Shown here piece after piece: positions 58,696 to 64,000 of a DNA stretch of 64,000 bases. The position numbers and the translations under genes were made by a program. The notes under the pieces are model-generated. The model was not told where the DNA came from. It did not search any database and was given only the letters and a program-made list of their open reading frames with translations. The stretch comes from Stomoxys calcitrans (taxonomy: Eukaryota; Arthropoda; Insecta; Diptera; Muscidae). Numbering within the stretch: the first letter of the stretch is position 1; every line of letters begins with the position of its first letter. The stretch spans positions 50,315,280 to 50,379,279 of the forward strand of contig NC_081552.1 of NCBI RefSeq assembly GCF_963082655.1, written 5' to 3'.

Positions 58696-61600
58696 TGATT
58701 TGATTTGATTTGATTTGATTTGATTTGATTTGATTTGATTTGATTTGATTTGATTTGATTTGATTTGATTTGATTTGATTTGATTTGATTTGATTTGATT
58801 TGATTTGATTTGATTTGATTTGATTTGATTTGATTTGATTTGATTTGATTTGATTTGATTTGATTTGATTTGATTTGATTTGATTTGATTTGATTTGATT
58901 TGATTTGATTTGATTTGATTTGATTTGATTTGATTTGATTTGATTTGATTTGATTTGATTTGATTTGATTTGATTTGATTTGATTTGATTTGATTTGATT
59001 TGATTTGATTTGATTTGATTTGATTTGATTTGATTTGATTTGATTTGATTTGATTTGATTTGATTTGATTTGATTTGATTTGATTTGATTTGATTTGATT
59101 TGATTTGATTTGATTTGATTTGATTTGATTTGATTTGATTTGATTTGATTTGATTTGATTTGATTTGATTTGATTTGATTTGATTTGATTTGATTTGATT
59201 TGATTTGATTTGATTTGATTTGATTTGATTTGATTTGATTTGATTTGATTTGATTTGATTTGATTTGATTTGATTTGATTTGATTTGATTTGATTTGATT
59301 TGATTTGATTTGATTTGATTTGATTTGATTTGATTTGATTTGATTTGATTTGATTTGATTTGATTTGATTTGATTTGATTTGATTTGATTTGATTTGATT
59401 TGATTTGATTTGATTTGATTTGATTTGATTTGATTTGATTTGATTTGATTTGATTTGATTTGATTTGATTTGATTTGATTTGATTTGATTTGATTTGATT
59501 TGATTTGATTTGATTTGATTTGATTTGATTTGATTTGATTTGATTTGATTTGATTTGATTTGATTTGATTTGATTTGATTTGATTTGATTTGATTTGATT
59601 TGATTTGATTTGATTTGATTTGATTTGATTTGATTTGATTTGATTTGATTTGATTTGATTTGATTTGATTTGATTTGATTTGATTTGATTTGATTTGATT
59701 TGATTTGATTTGATTTGATTTGATTTGATTTGATTTGATTTGATTTGATTTGATTTGATTTGATTTGATTTGATTTGATTTGATTTGATTTGATTTGATT
59801 TGATTTGATTTGATTTGATTTGATTTGATTTGATTTGATTTGATTTGATTTGATTTGATTTGATTTGATTTGATTTGATTTGATTTGATTTGATTTGATT
59901 TGATTTGATTTGATTTGATTTGATTTGATTTGATTTGATTTGATTTGATTTGATTTGATTTGATTTGATTTGATTTGATTTGATTTGATTTGATTTGATT
60001 TGATTTGATTTGATTTGATTTGATTTGATTTGATTTGATTTGATTTGATTTGATTTGATTTGATTTGATTTGATTTGATTTGATTTGATTTGATTTGATT
60101 TGATTTGATTTGATTTGATTTGATTTGATTTGATTTGATTTGATTTGATTTGATTTGATTTGATTTGATTTGATTTGATTTGATTTGATTTGATTTGATT
60201 TGATTTGATTTGATTTGATTTGATTTGATTTGATTTGATTTGATTTGATTTGATTTGATTTGATTTGATTTGATTTGATTTGATTTGATTTGATTTGATT
60301 TGATTTGATTTGATTTGATTTGATTTGATTTGATTTGATTTGATTTGATTTGATTTGATTTGATTTGATTTGATTTGATTTGATTTGATTTGATTTGATT
60401 TGATTTGATTTGATTTGATTTGATTTGATTTGATTTGATTTGATTTGATTTGATTTGATTTGATTTGATTTGATTTGATTTGATTTGATTTGATTTGATT
60501 TGATTTGATTTGATTTGATTTGATTTGATTTGATTTGATTTGATTTGATTTGATTTGATTTGATTTGATTTGATTTGATTTGATTTGATTTGATTTGATT
60601 TGATTTGATTTGATTTGATTTGATTTGATTTGATTTGATTTGATTTGATTTGATTTGATTTGATTTGATTTGATTTGATTTGATTTGATTTGATTTGATT
60701 TGATTTGATTTGATTTGATTTGATTTGATTTGATTTGATTTGATTTGATTTGATTTGATTTGATTTGATTTGATTTGATTTGATTTGATTTGATTTGATT
60801 TGATTTGATTTGATTTGATTTGATTTGATTTGATTTGATTTGATTTGATTTGATTTGATTTGATTTGATTTGATTTGATTTGATTTGATTTGATTTGATT
60901 TGATTTGATTTGATTTGATTTGATTTGATTTGATTTGATTTGATTTGATTTGATTTGATTTGATTTGATTTGATTTGATTTGATTTGATTTGATTTGATT
61001 TGATTTGATTTGATTTGATTTGATTTGATTTGATTTGATTTGATTTGATTTGATTTGATTTGATTTGATTTGATTTGATTTGATTTGATTTGATTTGATT
61101 TGATTTGATTTGATTTGATTTGATTTGATTTGATTTGATTTGATTTGATTTGATTTGATTTGATTTGATTTGATTTGATTTGATTTGATTTGATTTGATT
61201 TGATTTGATTTGATTTGATTTGATTTGATTTGATTTGATTTGATTTGATTTGATTTGATTTGATTTGATTTGATTTGATTTGATTTGATTTGATTTGATT
61301 TGATTTGATTTGATTTGATTTGATTTGATTTGATTTGATTTGATTTGATTTGATTTGATTTGATTTGATTTGATTTGATTTGATTTGATTTGATTTGATT
61401 TGATTTGATTTGATTTGATTTGATTTGATTTGATTTGATTTGATTTGATTTGATTTGATTTGATTTGATTTGATTTGATTTGATTTGATTTGATTTGATT
61501 TGATTTGATTTGATTTGATTTGATTTGATTTGATTTGATTTGATTTGATTTGATTTGATTTGATTTGATTTGATTTGATTTGATTTGATTTGATTTGATT

Positions 61601-62556
61601 TGATTTGATTTGATTTGATTTGATTTGATTTGATTTGATTTGATTTGATTTGATTTGATTTGATTTGATTTGATTTGATTTGATTTGATTTGATTTGATT
61701 TGATTTGATTTGATTTGATTTGATTTGATTTGATTTGATTTGATTTGATTTGATTTGATTTGATTTGATTTGATTTGATTTGATTTGATTTGATTTGATT
61801 TGATTTGATTTGATTTGATTTGATTTGATTTGATTTGATTTGATTTGATTTGATTTGATTTGATTTGATTTGATTTGATTTGATTTGATTTGATTTGATT
61901 TGATTTGATTTGATTTGATTTGATTTGATTTGATTTGATTTGATTTGATTTGATTTGATTTGATTTGATTTGATTTGATTTGATTTGATTTGATTTGATT
62001 TGATTTGATTTGATTTGATTTGATTTGATTTGATTTGATTTGATTTGATTTGATTTGATTTGATTTGATTTGATTTGATTTGATTTGATTTGATTTGATT
62101 TGATTTGATTTGATTTGATTTGATTTGATTTGATTTGATTTGATTTGATTTGATTTGATTTGATTTGATTTGATTTGATTTGATTTGATTTGATTTGATT
62201 TGATTTGATTTGATTTGGTTTGGTTTGATTTGATTTGATTTGATTTGATTTGATTTGATTTGATTTGATTTGATTTGATTTGATTTGATTTGATTTGATT
62301 TGATTTGATTTGATTTGATTTGATTTGATTTGATTTGATTTGATTTGATTTGATTTGATTTGATTTGATTTGATTTGATTTGATTTGATTTGATTTGATT
62401 TGATTTGATTTGATTTGATTTGATTTGATTTGATTTGATTTGATTTGATTTGATTTGATTTGATTTGATTTGATTTGATTTGATTTGATTTGATTTGATT
62501 TGATTTGATTTGATTTGATTTGATTTGATTTGATTTGATTTGATTTGATTTGATTT
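58696..62556 (+). repeat. Pentanucleotide satellite (TTGAT)n, 3.86 kb
   Basis: About 772 tandem copies of TTGAT (equally TGATT or TTTGA) run without indels. The only variation visible is an A-to-G change in two adjacent units (TGGTT TGGTT at 62216-62225). The left edge is 'TTTACTCAAATTGATT'. The right edge runs straight into LINE ORF1 sequence (TTGATTTAGCTAAAA). Purity over this length implies very recent expansion or homogenisation, or a fixed assembly length that does not reflect the chromosome. It is not the insect telomere repeat TTAGG. Confidence 0.98.
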
Positions 62557-62690
62557 AGCTAAAAAGAAAGCCAGAGATGTGAATTGGAGATTTGTCTGGG
62601 TAAAGGATGGCGAAATTTATGCGAAAAAAACAGGAAAATGAATCAATGTTAAAAATTATATCGGAATCGGATGTAGAAAAAATGATTTAA
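62555..62690 (+). pseudogene. LINE ORF1 C-terminal relic abutting the satellite
   Basis: The first codons after the array read AKKKARDVNWRFVWVKDG and then EIYAKK. This 'W.FVW..G.I..KK' pattern resembles the C-terminal domain of ORF1 proteins in several insect non-LTR retrotransposons. The frame meets a stop at 62639, but the next frame continues as IISESDVEKMI before a stop at 62688-62690, the kind of ending these ORF1 proteins have; one frameshift would account for it. An AT-rich spacer of 136 bp separates it from the ORF2 start. The upstream part of ORF1 is absent and replaced by the satellite. Confidence 0.55.
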
Positions 62691-62826
62691 AAAATATATT
62701 AAAATATTAAATAATCAAAAAATCAAAATACATAAAAGCAAACAAAAAGATAGTGACTTTTTCTTCGGCCACATTCATAGGATTGGTCAGCCAAATTTAA
62801 TAAAATAGAAAAAAAAAATAAAAAAA

Positions 62827-63873
62827 ATGAAAGACAGCAAAACCCAAACATTAAACAGCTTTAATGAAATAAATGAATTAAATGAATTACATAGGTACCA
62901 AATGAATTTCATATATCTGAACATTAGGTCTCTAAGGAAAAATTTCAACGCCTTTTTAACAGATATAAATAAAATATTAGATAAAGTGAAATTAATCATA
63001 CTAGTTGAAACCAACATAATGGACGAAGAAAACTGCCTATACACAATCCAAAACTTTAATGGTGTGTTTCTAAACCGCAAAAATAAAGGTGGAGGAATAG
63101 CAGTTTACATGCGAAACGATATAAACTTTACCGTAAAATTATTAAATACAAAGAGCTTTGAGTCATTAGCCCTTGAGATGTGTATAGAAAAAATCCCTAT
63201 TATACTTATGCCCATATATCGGCCACCTTCTCTAAATGTAAAAGATTTCATAAACGAACTTGAACTAAACATGAACTTAATAAATAAAGGAAAAGTGTTA
63301 TTGGTTGTAGGAGATATGAATATTAATATAGCCAAAGAGAAAGACAAATCAACTGCTTTGTATCGAGACATGATGTCCGCAAATGGACTACAATGTGAGG
63401 TGAACACAATAACGAGGGACGCTGGCAAAGGTAATGGATCATGCATTGATCATATGTATGTCCGAACAAACAAAATAACGACCGCTCAGGCCTTCGTCAT
63501 TAGAAGTATTCTCTCTGATCACTATGCCATTTTCGGTTGCCTTAAATACACAAACAAAAAAAACACAAAAGATCAACATGTTTCTAGTAATATACACTGT
63601 GAGAAATCAAACCAAGAAAATAAAGTTAAAGTTAGCATTGATAAACGCAAATTAAATTGGTTTATAAACAACACAAGCTGGGACATCGTTTTAAACCAAA
63701 ATAATACTTGCGAAGAAAAATATCAAATTGTATGCAAAACATTTCACGAAATCTACAATAAATCAAAACAAAACAAAAGAAAACTTAAACAAAGAAACGA
63801 TACCAAAGCTATAAGAAAAGCAAAAACAATACACAGAAAGAAAAAGAATACAAATTTTTTAACAATAAATTAA
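62827..63873 (+). CDS. LINE ORF2 N-terminal part: APE endonuclease (CR1/L2-like), frameshifted
   Basis: The first 348 codons of a LINE ORF2. The APE-type endonuclease occupies about residues 25-240 with the conserved positions N32 (LNIRSL), E61 (LVETN), Y131 (IYRPP), D163/N165 (VGDMNIN), D208 (SCIDHMY) and S230-D231-H232. These residues coordinate metal and cut target DNA. Residues 240-348 are Lys/Asn-rich linker. The frame ends at 63871-63873, but from about 63850 the next frame continues without stop to the window end (NNKLNVIINNAKNEYRRREF...), with the usual 'W..I..I.G' linker before the RT, so a 1-nt indel in an A-rich run probably truncates it. The LNIRSL N-terminus and the ORF1 tail upstream suggest a CR1/L2/Daphne-type element, distinct from the Jockey copy at 39.3 kb. 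The start is the first ATG after an AT-rich spacer. Confidence 0.85.
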   Translation: MKDSKTQTLNSFNEINELNELHRYQMNFIYLNIRSLRKNFNAFLTDINKILDKVKLIILVETNIMDEENCLYTIQNFNGVFLNRKNKGGGIAVYMRNDINFTVKLLNTKSFESLALEMCIEKIPIILMPIYRPPSLNVKDFINELELNMNLINKGKVLLVVGDMNINIAKEKDKSTALYRDMMSANGLQCEVNTITRDAGKGNGSCIDHMYVRTNKITTAQAFVIRSILSDHYAIFGCLKYTNKKNTKDQHVSSNIHCEKSNQENKVKVSIDKRKLNWFINNTSWDIVLNQNNTCEEKYQIVCKTFHEIYNKSKQNKRKLKQRNDTKAIRKAKTIHRKKKNTNFLTIN

Positions 63874-64000
63874 ATGTAATCATAAATAACGCAAAAAACG
63901 AATATAGAAGAAGAGAATTTGAAAAAAATAGAAACAATATAAGAGGAACTTGGTGCCTTATAAACGACATTATTGGAAAAAAGACTGATAATGTAGACGA
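63850..64000 (+). pseudogene. Out-of-frame continuation of the LINE ORF2, cut by the window end
   Basis: The frame shifted by one relative to the endonuclease ORF is open from about 63850 to 64000 and reads KNEYRRREFEKNRNNIRGTW, then INDIIGKK. This is the linker usually found just before the RT domain. The reverse transcriptase itself must lie beyond the window. Confidence 0.65.

Noticed and set aside
58696..62556. Telomeric repeat array
   Set aside because: The unit is TTGAT, not TTAGG, and flies of this group are not expected to have telomerase-type repeats. The array is also internal to the window.

Overview
The window looks like transposon-dense, AT-rich, non-coding DNA from a higher dipteran, most likely a calyptrate (house-fly, stable-fly or blow-fly type). 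This rests on three things: dispersed repeats with 'GGCCGAACTTA...TTTTACTTGTTT' ends, arrays of 'AAATTTTGTC'-type minisatellites, and a tRNA-derived SINE, all of which I associate with calyptrate genomes from memory. No convincing host protein-coding exon, rRNA or functional tRNA gene is visible. Every protein homology I can defend comes from a mobile element.

Layout. 0-4 kb: AT-rich DNA with a truncated SINE joined to a repeat I call family X. 4.2-5.2 kb: first copy of a repeat I call family M, with 152-bp internal monomers. 5.2-12.3 kb: mostly featureless, with a minisatellite composite (family N) near 10 kb. 12.35-14.3 kb: a long X copy containing a SINE. 15.6-19.4 kb: AT minisatellites, two M copies and two LTR-retrotransposon primer-binding-site-like motifs. 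20-22.5 kb: microsatellites and a SINE. 22.85-23.74 kb: Jockey-clade LINE relic on the minus strand. 24-25 kb: an M copy and a mariner scrap. 26.8-29.9 kb: a dead RNase-H-type LINE carrying a fold-back mariner MITE at its catalytic motif and a hAT-type element further on. 30.4-32.5 kb: second long X copy and a SINE. 36.1-37.8 kb: SINE and an old fold-back mariner. 38.2-42.15 kb: a young Jockey-clade LINE with flanking duplication, poly(A) and an intact ORF2. 44.8-46.1 kb: M copy. 46.2-47.2 kb: GC-richer block with an AATG-type tail. 47.9-55.4 kb: N composites, two M copies (one split by a SINE) and a second fold-back mariner MITE. 55.8-56.6 kb: M copy. 58.7-62.56 kb: a nearly perfect 3.86-kb pentanucleotide (TTGAT)n array. 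62.56-64 kb: the array runs directly into the ORF1 tail of another LINE whose ORF2 endonuclease follows and runs off the window.

The sequences interact as a stack of nested insertions. Autonomous-type LINEs (intact Jockey ORF2, partial CR1/L2-like ORF2) supply endonuclease and reverse transcriptase. The SINEs probably depend on such LINE machinery. The fold-back MITEs and the hAT element carry no complete transposase and would need one in trans. The least ordinary observations are the pentanucleotide array and its junction with a LINE, the 194-bp palindromic mariner arms that duplicate the transposase start, a MITE sitting in the LINE catalytic codons, and a terminal hairpin in family M whose two arms covary between copies.
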